Positions 1 to 7,354 of a stretch of 11,819 bases of DNA are shown here, piece by piece. The notes below the pieces were generated by a model that was given only the letters and a program-made list of their open reading frames with translations, did not search any database and was not told the origin of the DNA. The stretch is taken from NCBI GenBank assembly GCA_937902695.1, contig CALFNI010000097.1:1-11819 (forward strand), given 5' to 3'. Each line of letters starts with the position of its first letter. Position 1 is the stretch's first letter. The stretch is from an uncultured Rhodanobacteraceae bacterium (GTDB lineage: Bacteria; Pseudomonadota; Gammaproteobacteria; Xanthomonadales; Rhodanobacteraceae). Made by a program: the position numbers and the translations under genes.

Positions 1-1
1 C

Positions 2-1081
2 GCGACGCATCCCGGCAGCTACGCGCTCGGTGAAATCGAGCGCGACGGACTGTCGGCGCACTACGTTCGCGTCGAGTGCGGCGCCGGCGCTGCGCGTGTC
101 GACGCCGCGGTTCCCGATGTCGACGGCGAGCAGACCGTGGCGATCGGCTTCACCTCCGGCACCACCGGCCAGCCGAAGGCGAATCCGAAAACATGGGCCA
201 GCGTCCATGCGAGCTCCGCGCACAACGCGCGCACGCTCGGCGACGCGATCGGGCTCGTCGACGGCACGCTCGCGCACGTCGTCGCGACCGTGCCGCCGCA
301 GCACATGTACGGCCTGGAGCTCTCCGTGTTCCTGCCGCTGTTCGGCCCGTTCGCGGTGCACGGCGGCAAGCCGTTCTTTCCGGCCGACGTCGCCGCCGCG
401 CTCGCCGAAGTACCGGCGCCGCGCGTCCTCGTGACGACACCGATCCATCTGCAGGCGCTCCTGCGCGATCCGTTGCAGTTGCCCCCGCTCGCCGCGATCA
501 CGTCGGCGACCGCGCCGCTTTCGCAGGAGCTCGCCGCCGAAGCCGAAGCGCGCTACGGCGCGCCGGTCGTGGAGCTCTTCGGCTCGACCGAAACCTGCGT
601 CATCGCGCACCGCCGCACGACGAGCGAAACCGCGTGGCGCGTCTATCCCGACATCGTGCTGAAGCCGCAGCCGGACGGCACGCTGGTCGACGCGCCCTAC
701 TTCGGACAACCCGTCGTGCTGCAGGACATCGTCGAGCTCCTGCCCGGCCACGCGTTCCATCTCTGCGGCCGCAACGCCGATCTCGTCGAGATCGCCGGCA
801 AGCGCGCGTCGCTCGCCGATCTCACGCGCCGGCTGCTCGCGCTGCCCGGCGTCATCGATGCCGTCGCGCTGCAGCTCGATGGCGAAGAGGGCTGCGGCGT
901 CCGCCGCATCGCCGCGCTCGTCGTCGCACCCGAGCGCAGCGAAGCCGCGCTGCTCGAAGATCTTCGCCACGCCGTCGACCCCGTGTTCCTGCCGCGCCCG
1001 TTCCGGCGCGTCGCCGCGCTGCCTCGCAACGAGACCGGAAAACTCGCCCGCGCGGCGGTGCTGGAGGCGTTGAAGAGCTGA
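2..1081 (+). CDS. AMP-dependent acyl/aryl ligase of the aryl polyene pigment pathway (5'-truncated)
   Basis: This is the C-terminal 359 residues of an adenylate-forming (ANL family) ligase; its start lies left of the window. Numbering from position 2, the phosphate-binding loop FTSGTTGQPK is at about residues 50-59. FGSTET, the adenine-pocket/magnesium motif, is at about 193-198. The hinge region is around GRNADLVEIAGKR (256-268), and the C-terminal PRNETGKL, whose lysine (about 347) is the usual catalytic lysine of the adenylation step, is near the end. These enzymes use ATP to make an acyl-adenylate and pass it to a thiol. In xanthomonadin clusters a protein of this kind (XanA2) loads 3-hydroxybenzoate onto an acyl carrier protein. 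That substrate is inferred here from the pigment genes 5 kb downstream, not from the binding pocket. The gene ends with TGA at 1079-1081 and is convergent with polA. Ligase family assignment is firm; pathway assignment is likely. Confidence 0.85.
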   Translation, partial: ATHPGSYALGEIERDGLSAHYVRVECGAGAARVDAAVPDVDGEQTVAIGFTSGTTGQPKANPKTWASVHASSAHNARTLGDAIGLVDGTLAHVVATVPPQHMYGLELSVFLPLFGPFAVHGGKPFFPADVAAALAEVPAPRVLVTTPIHLQALLRDPLQLPPLAAITSATAPLSQELAAEAEARYGAPVVELFGSTETCVIAHRRTTSETAWRVYPDIVLKPQPDGTLVDAPYFGQPVVLQDIVELLPGHAFHLCGRNADLVEIAGKRASLADLTRRLLALPGVIDAVALQLDGEEGCGVRRIAALVVAPERSEAALLEDLRHAVDPVFLPRPFRRVAALPRNETGKLARAAVLEALKS

Positions 1082-1093
1082 GCGGCGAGTCGG

Positions 1094-1138
1094 CTTGCCC
1101 TCACCCTGCCCTCTCCCGCACGCGGAAGAGGGGACAAG
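1094..1138. repeat. REP-like intergenic hairpin (CCCTCTCCCGC type)
   Basis: An imperfect palindrome occupies 1109-1132: CCCTCTCCCGC faces GCGGAAGAGGG with one mismatch and a 2-nt centre. CTTG at 1094-1097 and CAAG at 1135-1138 add an outer pairing. Hairpins beginning CCCTCTCCC are familiar as scattered intergenic repeats in Xanthomonadaceae genomes (from memory; copy number cannot be seen here because only one copy is in the window). It lies 28 nt after the ligase stop codon, so it may stabilise or end that transcript. No T-tract follows on either strand, so it is not a canonical intrinsic terminator. Confidence 0.5.
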
Positions 1139-1199
1139 CGGGCGGCTTTCCGTGGGGCTACCACCTTCGTTGGTCGAAGCCGTGCTGTACATGAAATCC

Positions 1200-1217
1200 G
1201 CGGCCATGGATGGCCGC
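1200..1217. repeat. Short perfect inverted repeat, intergenic
   Basis: GCGGCCA (1200-1206) and TGGCCGC (1211-1217) form a perfect 7-bp stem with the 4-nt loop TGGA. It sits alone between the first hairpin and the small RNA terminator. It resembles the small GC-rich palindromes around ATGGATG that are scattered between genes in this group of bacteria, but I see only one copy. The surrounding stretch 1140-1290 shows no credible gene. Confidence 0.35.
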
Positions 1218-1290
1218 ATCTGGACCGGCCGAAGCCACGTCGCCGAAATCCCGAATCAACCGGCAGGTCGCCGCGTTCCTGGACGGAACG

Positions 1291-1330
1291 CAAAAGAAAA
1301 GCCCCGAGGACCAGGGGGAGTCCTCGGGGC
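1291..1330 (-). terminator. Rho-independent terminator of the small RNA (and possibly polA)
   Basis: On the minus strand GCCCCGAGGAC (1330-1320) pairs perfectly over 11 bp with GTCCTCGGGGC (1311-1301) around the 8-nt loop TCCCCCTG. It is followed directly by TTTTCTTTTG (1300-1291). A strong GC stem plus a T-rich tail on this strand only makes it an intrinsic terminator for leftward transcription. I see no other such structure after the polA stop codon, so polA readthrough transcripts would also end here. Confidence 0.88.
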
Positions 1331-1421
1331 CGGTGGAAAGCCGGTCTGGGGAGGGACCGGGTCTCCTGGGTTGCACTCAGGGAGGTGAGTGAACCGCGGG
1401 TGCCGTTGCGCGCACCCAACG
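1291..1421 (-). ncRNA. sX13: sX13-like small regulatory RNA downstream of polA
   Basis: Read on the minus strand, this stretch folds into three consecutive hairpins followed by an intrinsic terminator. Stem 1: GGGTGC/GCACCC, 1417-1398. Stem 2: GGTTCACTCA pairs with TGAGTG-c-AACC (one bulged C) around the loop CCTCCC, 1395-1369. Stem 3: CCGGTC/GACCGG around the loop CCTCCCCA, 1360-1341. The terminator hairpin at 1330-1301 has the loop TCCCCCTG. Two internal loops carry CCTCC, the complement of a Shine-Dalgarno sequence, and the terminator loop is also C-rich. This matches sX13 of Xanthomonas, a trans-acting RNA of about 115 nt whose C-rich loops pair with G-rich mRNA sites. Spot 42 in E. coli and ErsA in Pseudomonas likewise lie just downstream of polA. 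The 5' end is uncertain, about 1415-1421. The family name rests on architecture and position, not alignment; that it is a structured small RNA is well supported. Confidence 0.75.
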
Positions 1422-1427
1422 ATTAAG
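1422..1427 (-). promoter_or_regulatory. Candidate -10 box for the small RNA
   Basis: CTTAAT on the minus strand (1427-1422) matches four of the six TATAAT positions and lies just before the first hairpin. It would give a start near 1415. No good -35 box is visible at 16-18 nt upstream, so this is only a candidate. Confidence 0.25.
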
Positions 1428-1573
1428 ACCGGGTCGTCCCGAGAAAGTTCGCGGGCGTACGGAGCGGATTTCGGCTCGCGTTTAGCAGACGTTCAGTCGT
1501 TCGGAACGCCTTCTTTACGCGGCGAATACGATCTCCAACGTTCTTAACGGCTCGTGCACGCGCCGCGCTTCGG

Positions 1574-4351
1574 TCAGTGCGCCTCGTCCCAGTTCGCGCC
1601 GACGCCGAGGTCGACGACCAGCGGCACCGACAGCTCGGCCGCTCCGGCCATGCGCTCGCGGATCGCCGCGCTGACGGCCTCGATGCGGTCCTCGCGGATC
1701 TCGAACACGAGCTCGTCGTGCACCTGCATCAGCATGCGGGCCGGCTCGCCCTGGTCGAGCAGCCAGGCGTCGACCGCGATCATCGCCCGCTTGATGATGT
1801 CGGCCGCAGTGCCCTGCATCGGCGCGTTGATCGCCGCGCGCTCGGCGCCCGAGCGCTGCACCTGGTTCTTCGAGTTGATGTAGTCGAGATGGAGCCGTCG
1901 TCCGAACAGCGTCTGGACGTAGCCGTTGCGATGCGCCTCTTCGCGCATGCGGTCCATGAACTCGCGCACGCCGGGGTAGCGCGAGAAGTAGCGGGCCATG
2001 TAGTCCTGTGCCTCGCCGCGCCCGACGCCGAGCTGGCGCGAAAGCCCGAACGCGCTCATGCCGTACATGAGCCCGAAGTTGATCGCCTTCGCCGCGCGGC
2101 GCTGGTTCGTGTCGACCTCGCCGACCGGCAGGCCGAACACTTCCGCGGCGGTCGCGCGGTGGATGTCCTGGTTGCCGTGGAATGCCGCGAGGAGGCCGGC
2201 GTCGCCCGAGAGATGGGCCATGATGCGAAGCTCGATCTGCGAATAATCCGCCGCGACGACCTTCCATCCTTTGGGCGCGACGAACGCCTGCCGGATGCGC
2301 CGCCCTTCGTCGGTGCGGATCGGAATGTTCTGCAGGTTCGGATCCTGCGACGACAGCCGTCCCGTCGCCGCCGTCGCCTGGTTGTAGTTCGTGTGCACGC
2401 GGCCGGTGCGCGGGTTGACGTTGTCGGCAAGTTTCTCGGTATACGTCGAACGGAGCTTCGCGAGTCCGCGATATTCGAGGATCATGCGCGGCAGCGCATG
2501 ATCGTTGGCGATCGCCTCGAGCGCTTCCTCGTTCGTCGATGGCTGCCCGCTCGGCGTCTTCATGACGGCCGGCAGCTTCAGCTCGTCGAACAGGATCGCC
2601 TGCAGCTGCTTGGGCGAATCGAGGCTGAAAGGCCGGCCCGCGGTCGCGTACGCCTGCTCGGTCAGCTCGTGCATGCGCCGCGCGAGCTCGTGGCTCTGCT
2701 GCTTCAGCGCGCCCGTGTCGATCAGGACGCCGGTCTGCTCCATGCGCGCGAGCACGGGCACGAGCGGCATCTCGATCGTCTCGTAGACCGATTTCAGCGT
2801 CGGCTCGGCATCGAGCTTCGGCTTCAGCGTCCGATGCAGGCGCAGCGTAACGTCGGCATCCTCGGCCGCGTACTTGCACGCGGTCTCGATGTCGACCTGC
2901 GAGAACGAAATCTGCTTGGCGCCCTTGCCGGTCACGTCCTCGTACGGAATCGTCTCGTAGGCAAGATGCCGCCTGGCGAGCGAATCCATGTCATGGCGCG
3001 ATGCGGTCGAGTTCAGCACATACGATTCGAGCATCGTGTCGTGGGCGAGCCCGCGCACGGCGATCCCGTAGGTCGACAGCACGTTCAGATCGTATTTCGC
3101 GTTCTGCCCGAGCTTCGGCCTGTCGCCGTCTTCGAGGAAAGGCTTCAGCCGGTTCAGCACGTCGTCGCGGTCGAGCTGCGAGGGCGTGCCGGGACAGTCA
3201 TGGCCGAGCGGAATGTACGCGGCCTCCTTCGGCGCGACCGCGATCGAGATGCCGATGATCGTCGCCTGCATCGGATCGAGCGAATCGGTCTCCACGTCGA
3301 GCGCGACGAGCTCGGCGTCGCGGAGCTTGTCGATCCACGCCTCGAACTGCGCCGCGGTCGTGACGAGCTCGTAGGTGCCCGGACCCTGCAGCGCCGGATC
3401 GACCTCGATCTTCGGCGCCGCGGCGATGTCGATCGCGCGCACGCCAGACTCATTGAGCGTCGGGACGTCCGCCGCCGGCAGGTCGCGCGCCCCGCGCGCC
3501 TCGGCCGTGTCGAGCTCCTTCAGCGCCGCGTTGAACTCGTAGCGCTTGTACAGCGTGCGCAGCGTGTCGACGTCGCGCGCGCGGAGCGCGAGATCGGCCG
3601 GCCCGACGTCGAGCGCGACATCGGTCCTGATCGTCGCGAGCTGGCGCGAGAGCGGCAGCTGCGGCAGCGCACGGCGAAGGTTCTCGCCGATCTTGCCGCC
3701 GACCTTGTCCGCGTTGGCGATGACATTGTCGAGCGAGCCGTATTCGCCGAGCCATTTCGCGGCCGTCTTCGGGCCGCACTTCTCGACGCCCGGAATGTTG
3801 TCGATGCTGTCGCCCATCAGCGCGAGCAGGTCGACGATGCGATCGGGCGGCACGCCGAACTTCTCGACCACGGCGGCCGTATCGAGCGTCGTGTTGCTCA
3901 TCGTGTTGACGAGCTCGATGCCGGGCCTGACGAGCTGCGCGAAGTCCTTGTCGCCGGTCGAGACGAGGACGTCGATGCCCTGCTCCGCCGCCCGCGTCGC
4001 GAGCGTGCCGATCACGTCGTCGGCCTCGACGCCCTCGACGCGCAGGATCGGAAAACCGAGCGCCTCGACGATGGCCAGCATCGGCGCGACCTGCGCCGCG
4101 AGCGGGTCCGGCATCGCCTCGCGGTTCGCCTTGTACGCGGCGTAGAGATCGTCGCGGAACGTGCGGCCCGGCGCGTCCTGCACGAACGCGGCATAGTCGG
4201 GTTTCGCATTCAACGTCGCGCGCAGCATGTTGACGACGCCGAACAGCGCGCCGGTCGGTTCGCCCGCGGAGTTCGTCAACGGCGGCAACGCGTGGAACGC
4301 GCGGTAGAGGTAAGATGAGCCGTCGATCAGGACGAGACGGGGGCGCGACAT
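1574..4351 (-). CDS. polA: DNA polymerase I
   Basis: At 925 residues it is nearly the length of E. coli Pol I (928), and all three domains are intact. The 5'-3' exonuclease domain (about 1-290) shows D10, GVEADD near 107-112, TGDKDF near 132-137 and GDSIDNIPGV near 180-189. The 3'-5' proofreading domain keeps its acidic residues: LDVETD (D352, E354), GQNAKYD (D421) and YAAED (Y494, D498), so proofreading is predicted active. The polymerase domain has motif A ADYSQIELR (D702), motif B RRAAKAINFGLMYG (R751, K755, F759, Y763) and motif C VHDE (D879, E880). It fills gaps and replaces RNA primers during lagging-strand synthesis and excision repair in the cytoplasm. The start MSRPRLVLIDGS fits the family; a weak AAGG lies 6 nt before it. 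It is divergent from the DUF2782 gene and followed by the small RNA. Confidence 0.98.
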   Translation of the reverse strand: MSRPRLVLIDGSSYLYRAFHALPPLTNSAGEPTGALFGVVNMLRATLNAKPDYAAFVQDAPGRTFRDDLYAAYKANREAMPDPLAAQVAPMLAIVEALGFPILRVEGVEADDVIGTLATRAAEQGIDVLVSTGDKDFAQLVRPGIELVNTMSNTTLDTAAVVEKFGVPPDRIVDLLALMGDSIDNIPGVEKCGPKTAAKWLGEYGSLDNVIANADKVGGKIGENLRRALPQLPLSRQLATIRTDVALDVGPADLALRARDVDTLRTLYKRYEFNAALKELDTAEARGARDLPAADVPTLNESGVRAIDIAAAPKIEVDPALQGPGTYELVTTAAQFEAWIDKLRDAELVALDVETDSLDPMQATIIGISIAVAPKEAAYIPLGHDCPGTPSQLDRDDVLNRLKPFLEDGDRPKLGQNAKYDLNVLSTYGIAVRGLAHDTMLESYVLNSTASRHDMDSLARRHLAYETIPYEDVTGKGAKQISFSQVDIETACKYAAEDADVTLRLHRTLKPKLDAEPTLKSVYETIEMPLVPVLARMEQTGVLIDTGALKQQSHELARRMHELTEQAYATAGRPFSLDSPKQLQAILFDELKLPAVMKTPSGQPSTNEEALEAIANDHALPRMILEYRGLAKLRSTYTEKLADNVNPRTGRVHTNYNQATAATGRLSSQDPNLQNIPIRTDEGRRIRQAFVAPKGWKVVAADYSQIELRIMAHLSGDAGLLAAFHGNQDIHRATAAEVFGLPVGEVDTNQRRAAKAINFGLMYGMSAFGLSRQLGVGRGEAQDYMARYFSRYPGVREFMDRMREEAHRNGYVQTLFGRRLHLDYINSKNQVQRSGAERAAINAPMQGTAADIIKRAMIAVDAWLLDQGEPARMLMQVHDELVFEIREDRIEAVSAAIRERMAGAAELSVPLVVDLGVGANWDEAH

Positions 4352-4512
4352 GGGGGGCCTTGCGGACGGTCCAGCCGTCTGAGCTTGGCAAGCGTCGGCC
4401 CCGATTGCAACGCGCGCCGCCGCCCCGCATCTTCGGAATGCCGTCCTGTGACCGGTGCAAGGGAACGATTCATCGGATCCGCGCTAGGCTTCGATGCACC
4501 AAGGAGAGTGTC

Positions 4513-5004
4513 ATGCGCACGCTGAGCCGGTTTGCTCTTCTCCCGCTCGCCATTACCGTCCTCGGCATGGCCGTCGCGATCGCCGCGCCGCCCAGCCAGA
4601 CGCCGAAAGCCGACGTTCCGCCGCCACCCGGCATCAACGATCCCGGCGTCACCGCCGCGCCGGCGCAGCAGGCGCAGCCCGCCGCCGATGGCTCCGCGCC
4701 CGCCAACGCCGATCCGCTGGCGCCGCTGCCCAAGCCCGACACGCGCCTCGTTCGCGACCGCGTCGACCGCGACCGCGACGCGATGCAGCGCCGGATGGCG
4801 AACAGCGAGCACGAGACGCGCCAGCAGGGCGACGACACGGTCGACGAATACCGCCAGAACGGTCATGTCTGGATGATCAGGATCCAGCCGCGCAACGGCC
4901 CGGTCGAGACCTTCATGGACACGACCGGAAACGGCCGCCTGACGCGCGATCCGCAGCAGGGTCCGGTCGCGCCGGTGTACTTCTCGCTCTACGAGTGGAA
5001 CTGA
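4513..5004 (+). CDS. DUF2782-type small exported protein
   Basis: A 163-residue protein. Residues 1-25 form a signal peptide (MRTL..., a hydrophobic stretch, then AIAAP near 22-26), so it should be periplasmic. Residues 26-75 are a low-complexity proline/alanine-rich linker, 77-112 a highly charged, probably helical stretch, and 118-163 a compact conserved domain. In that domain WMIRIQPRNGP, MDTTGNGRLTRD and the terminal YFSLYEWN resemble the DUF2782 pattern (VTP..GP, VD.DGDG, ..FSW). No function is known to me for this family. In other gammaproteobacteria, such as Pseudomonas, DUF2782 genes sit beside polA, which supports the call. The start at 4513 is fixed by a good ribosome binding site AAGGAG at 4501-4506, 6 nt upstream. 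It is transcribed away from polA across a 161-bp shared intergenic region, where I see no clear promoter boxes. Confidence 0.78.
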   Translation: MRTLSRFALLPLAITVLGMAVAIAAPPSQTPKADVPPPPGINDPGVTAAPAQQAQPAADGSAPANADPLAPLPKPDTRLVRDRVDRDRDAMQRRMANSEHETRQQGDDTVDEYRQNGHVWMIRIQPRNGPVETFMDTTGNGRLTRDPQQGPVAPVYFSLYEWN

Positions 5005-5068
5005 GCCGCGCACGGCTCGACCGGGCCACGCGCAGCGGCATCGAACACGCAAAGCGCGACGGATCCCG

Positions 5069-5992
5069 TCAGCGCGCGAGCCACTCGCGCGGCTTGAGGT
5101 AATCCGCCAGGCGTGCTTCCGCGCTACCGGGTTCCGGCGCATACGCATACTCGAAGCGCACGCGCGGCGGGAGGCTCATCAGGATCGATTCGGCACGCCC
5201 GCCCGATTGCAGGCCGAACAACGTGCCGCGGTCGTAGACGAGGTTGAACTCGACGTAGCGCCCACGCCGGTACAGCTGGAACTCGCGCTCGCGATCGCCC
5301 CACGCGGCGGTCTTGCGCCGCTCGACGATCGGCAGATACGCATCGATGAATCCGTTGCCGACGGCCTGCGTCAGCGCGAAGCTGCGCTCGAATCCGCCCT
5401 CGTCGAGGTCGTCGTAGAAAAGTCCGCCGACGCCGCGCGTCTCGCCGCGGTGCCTGATGAAGAAATAGTCGTCGCACCAGCGCTTGTAGCGCGCATAGAC
5501 GTCCGCGCCGAACGGCGCGCACGCATCGCGCGCGATCGAATGCCAGTGCACGACGTCGTCGTCGAACGGATAGTAGGGCGTGAGGTCGAATCCGCCGCCG
5601 AACCACCAGACCGTCTCCGCATCGTCCGCGCGTGCCTCGAAGTAGCGCACGTTCATGTGCGTCGTCGGCACGTACGGATTCTCCGGATGGACGACCAGCG
5701 AAACGCCGAGCGCGGTCCATGCGCGCCCGGCGATTGCCGGGCGGTGCGCGCTCGCCGACGGCGGCAGCCGCATGCCCGAGACCTCCGAGAAATTGACGCC
5801 GGCCTGCTCGAACACGGCGCCCTGCTTGAGGACGCGCGAGCGTCCGCCGCCGCCTTCGGCGCGCTGCCAGGCGTCCTCGACGAAGCGGCTGCGGCCGTCG
5901 GCGGCTTCGAGTCGACGGCAGATGCGATCCTGCAGGTCCTGCAGGAATGCCCTGACGCGGTCGATCGGCTGGCTGGAATCGGTTTCGCTCAT
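5069..5992 (-). CDS. hemF: Oxygen-dependent coproporphyrinogen III oxidase
   Basis: A 307-residue cytoplasmic enzyme (E. coli HemF has 299) that uses O2 to decarboxylate two propionate side chains of coproporphyrinogen III to vinyl groups, giving protoporphyrinogen IX in haem synthesis. Signatures visible in order: [18 protein letters not shown] (101-118), with a conserved histidine and arginine; [12 protein letters not shown] (132-143); [18 protein letters not shown] (170-187), running on to GGLFYDD, which fits the family signature; and [17 protein letters not shown] (245-261), running on to [15 protein letters not shown]. No key residue is missing. The start [13 protein letters not shown] at 5992 was chosen because conservation begins soon after it, although no strong ribosome binding site precedes it; the same frame stays open much further upstream without homology. 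It is convergent with the DUF2782 gene (64 nt apart, no clear terminator) and divergent from the ketosynthase. Confidence 0.97.
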   Translation of the reverse strand: MSETDSSQPIDRVRAFLQDLQDRICRRLEAADGRSRFVEDAWQRAEGGGGRSRVLKQGAVFEQAGVNFSEVSGMRLPPSASAHRPAIAGRAWTALGVSLVVHPENPYVPTTHMNVRYFEARADDAETVWWFGGGFDLTPYYPFDDDVVHWHSIARDACAPFGADVYARYKRWCDDYFFIRHRGETRGVGGLFYDDLDEGGFERSFALTQAVGNGFIDAYLPIVERRKTAAWGDREREFQLYRRGRYVEFNLVYDRGTLFGLQSGGRAESILMSLPPRVRFEYAYAPEPGSAEARLADYLKPREWLAR

Positions 5993-6061
5993 GCGGTCGG
6001 CTGAACCGGAGTGCGCGCCGGATGGTAGCAGGCCGACCGCGAGGGCCTGCGCGGCGCGGCG

Positions 6062-6099
6062 GCAGGGCAGCCTCGAATGCGTCACGCATTCGGCCCTGC
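6062..6099. promoter_or_regulatory. Nested inverted repeat between hemF and the ketosynthase gene
   Basis: CGAATGCGTCACGCATTCG (6074-6092) is a perfect 19-bp palindrome with 9-bp arms around one central base. It is flanked by a second pair, GCAGGGC (6062-6068) and GCCCTGC (6093-6099), separated from it by a 5-nt bulge (6069-6073) on the left side only. Together they could form a 16-bp stem in RNA or DNA. It lies 82 nt upstream of the hemF start and ends next to the candidate -35 box of the ketosynthase promoter. It could be a dimeric repressor or activator site, a dispersed repeat or an RNA hairpin; the sequence alone does not decide. Confidence 0.5.
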
Positions 6100-6126
6100 T
6101 TGCCGGCGAAACCCGTGTGTCATACT
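6100..6126 (+). promoter_or_regulatory. Candidate promoter for the ketosynthase-led operon
   Basis: TTGCCG (6100-6105) and CATACT (6121-6126) resemble -35 and -10 boxes. The spacer is 15 nt, shorter than ideal, and the -10 box lies 28 nt before the GTG start at 6155. It is the best promoter-like pair in the 162-bp gap and sits directly beside the palindrome. Unproven. Confidence 0.3.
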
Positions 6127-6154
6127 TCGGCCGCCCCGCCGGATTCTTCGACGC

Positions 6155-7351
6155 GTGCCGACCCGTATCGCCCCCCTTGCCATAACCGCCTTCACCGCGA
6201 CGTCCGCGCTCGGCCATGGCCGCCGCGCGCACGCCGACGCGCTGCGTCACGATCGCGGCGGCCTGGCCGACAACGACTTCACGCGCGTGCCGCTGCCGTG
6301 CGCGATCGGGCGCGTGGCCGGGCTCGAATCGATGGCGTTGCCGGATGCGTTCGCCGAGTACGACTGCCGCAACAACCGGCTCGCCTGGCACGGCCTCGGT
6401 GCGGACGGATTCCTGGACGCGGCGCGCGCCGCCATCGAGCGCTACGGCGCCGACCGCGTCGCGCTCGTCGTCGGCACGTCGACATCGTCGATCGGCGCGA
6501 CCGAAGAGGGCTACCGCACGCTCGATGGCGGCCGCCTGCCCGAACGCCTGCGCCGTCCGGCGCTGCACACGCCCCATTCGCTCGGCCTCTTCCTCGAAGC
6601 CGCGCTGGGCACGCGCGGGCCGTGCCTCACGGTCGCGACCGCGTGCTCGTCGAGCGCCAAGATCTTCGCCAAGGCCGAGCGCATGATGCGGCTCGGCACG
6701 GCCGATGCCGCCATCGTGGCCGGCGTCGACACGCTCTGCGACAGCGTGCTGTTCGGCTTCAACGCGCTGGAGCTCGTCTCGTCGGCGCGCTGCCGGCCGT
6801 TCGACACCGCACGCAACGGCATCTCGATCGGCGAAGCCGCCGGTTTCGCGCTCATCGAACGCGACGGCGACAGGCACGCGCCGCGGCTCGTCGGCTACGG
6901 CGAATCGTCGGACGCGTATCACATGTCGACCCCGCATCCCGAAGGGCGCGGCGCGCGTCTTGCGCTTGCCGATGCGCTCGCGCGCGCGGGGCTCGAGCCG
7001 GACGATGTCGATTACATCAATCTCCACGGCACGGCGACGCCCAAGAACGACGAGGTGGAAGCGGCCGTGCTGGCCGATGTGTTCACCGCGCGCGTGCGGG
7101 CGAGCGCGACGAAGGGCTTCACCGGCCACACGCTCGGCGCCGCCGGCATCCTCGAAGCCGCGATCACCCTGCTGGCCATCGAGCAAGGCTTCGTGCCCGC
7201 CACATTGAACAGCCGCGACGCCGAACCGATCTGCGCCGCACAGCTCGCGATCGAACGCGAGGAGCGGACGATCCGCGTCGCTCTCAGCAATTCGTTCGGT
7301 TTCGGCGGCAGCAACTGCACGCTCGCGTTCGCGGCCGCGACGTCGCACTGA
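6155..7351 (+). CDS. Beta-ketoacyl-ACP synthase of the aryl polyene pathway
   Basis: A 398-residue condensing enzyme of the FabB/FabF (KAS I/II) family with a complete Cys-His-His triad: C164 in [13 protein letters not shown]291 in [14 protein letters not shown] and H325 in [12 protein letters not shown]. The glycine-rich [11 protein letters not shown] end (378-388) is also typical. It would catalyse decarboxylative condensation of malonyl-ACP with the growing acyl-ACP chain in the cytoplasm. The start is probably GTG at 6155, giving [20 protein letters not shown], because family similarity begins there. An upstream ATG at 6077 would add 26 basic, unconserved residues and lies inside the palindrome. 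The next gene begins 3 nt after its stop and is a chain-length-factor homologue, so the two probably form a heterodimer, as in aryl polyene (ApeO/ApeC-type) systems. Ketosynthase chemistry is certain; assignment to pigment rather than fatty acid synthesis rests on the neighbours. Confidence 0.93.
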   Translation: MPTRIAPLAITAFTATSALGHGRRAHADALRHDRGGLADNDFTRVPLPCAIGRVAGLESMALPDAFAEYDCRNNRLAWHGLGADGFLDAARAAIERYGADRVALVVGTSTSSIGATEEGYRTLDGGRLPERLRRPALHTPHSLGLFLEAALGTRGPCLTVATACSSSAKIFAKAERMMRLGTADAAIVAGVDTLCDSVLFGFNALELVSSARCRPFDTARNGISIGEAAGFALIERDGDRHAPRLVGYGESSDAYHMSTPHPEGRGARLALADALARAGLEPDDVDYINLHGTATPKNDEVEAAVLADVFTARVRASATKGFTGHTLGAAGILEAAITLLAIEQGFVPATLNSRDAEPICAAQLAIEREERTIRVALSNSFGFGGSNCTLAFAAATSH

Positions 7352-7354
7352 CGC

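Noticed and set aside
1095..1388. Small open frames in the gap after the ligase gene
   Set aside because: They cross the repeat hairpins and the small RNA terminator, lack ribosome binding sites and show no protein-like conservation signals.
1512..1538. TTGGAG (1538-1533) and TAAAGA (1517-1512) on the minus strand as a promoter for the small RNA
   Set aside because: The spacer is only 15 nt, the -10 box is a weak match, and the start would lie about 80 nt before the first hairpin. It is possible but less fitting than a start near 1415-1421.
1577..4318. A 913-codon open frame on the plus strand opposite polA
   Set aside because: It is the antisense shadow of polA in GC-rich DNA: its composition is arginine-rich with no recognisable domain, while the minus strand encodes a complete Pol I.
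4352..4512. Promoters for the divergent polA and DUF2782 genes
   Set aside because: TAGGCT and TTGCAC-like boxes occur, but none has a partner at proper spacing, so no promoter was called.
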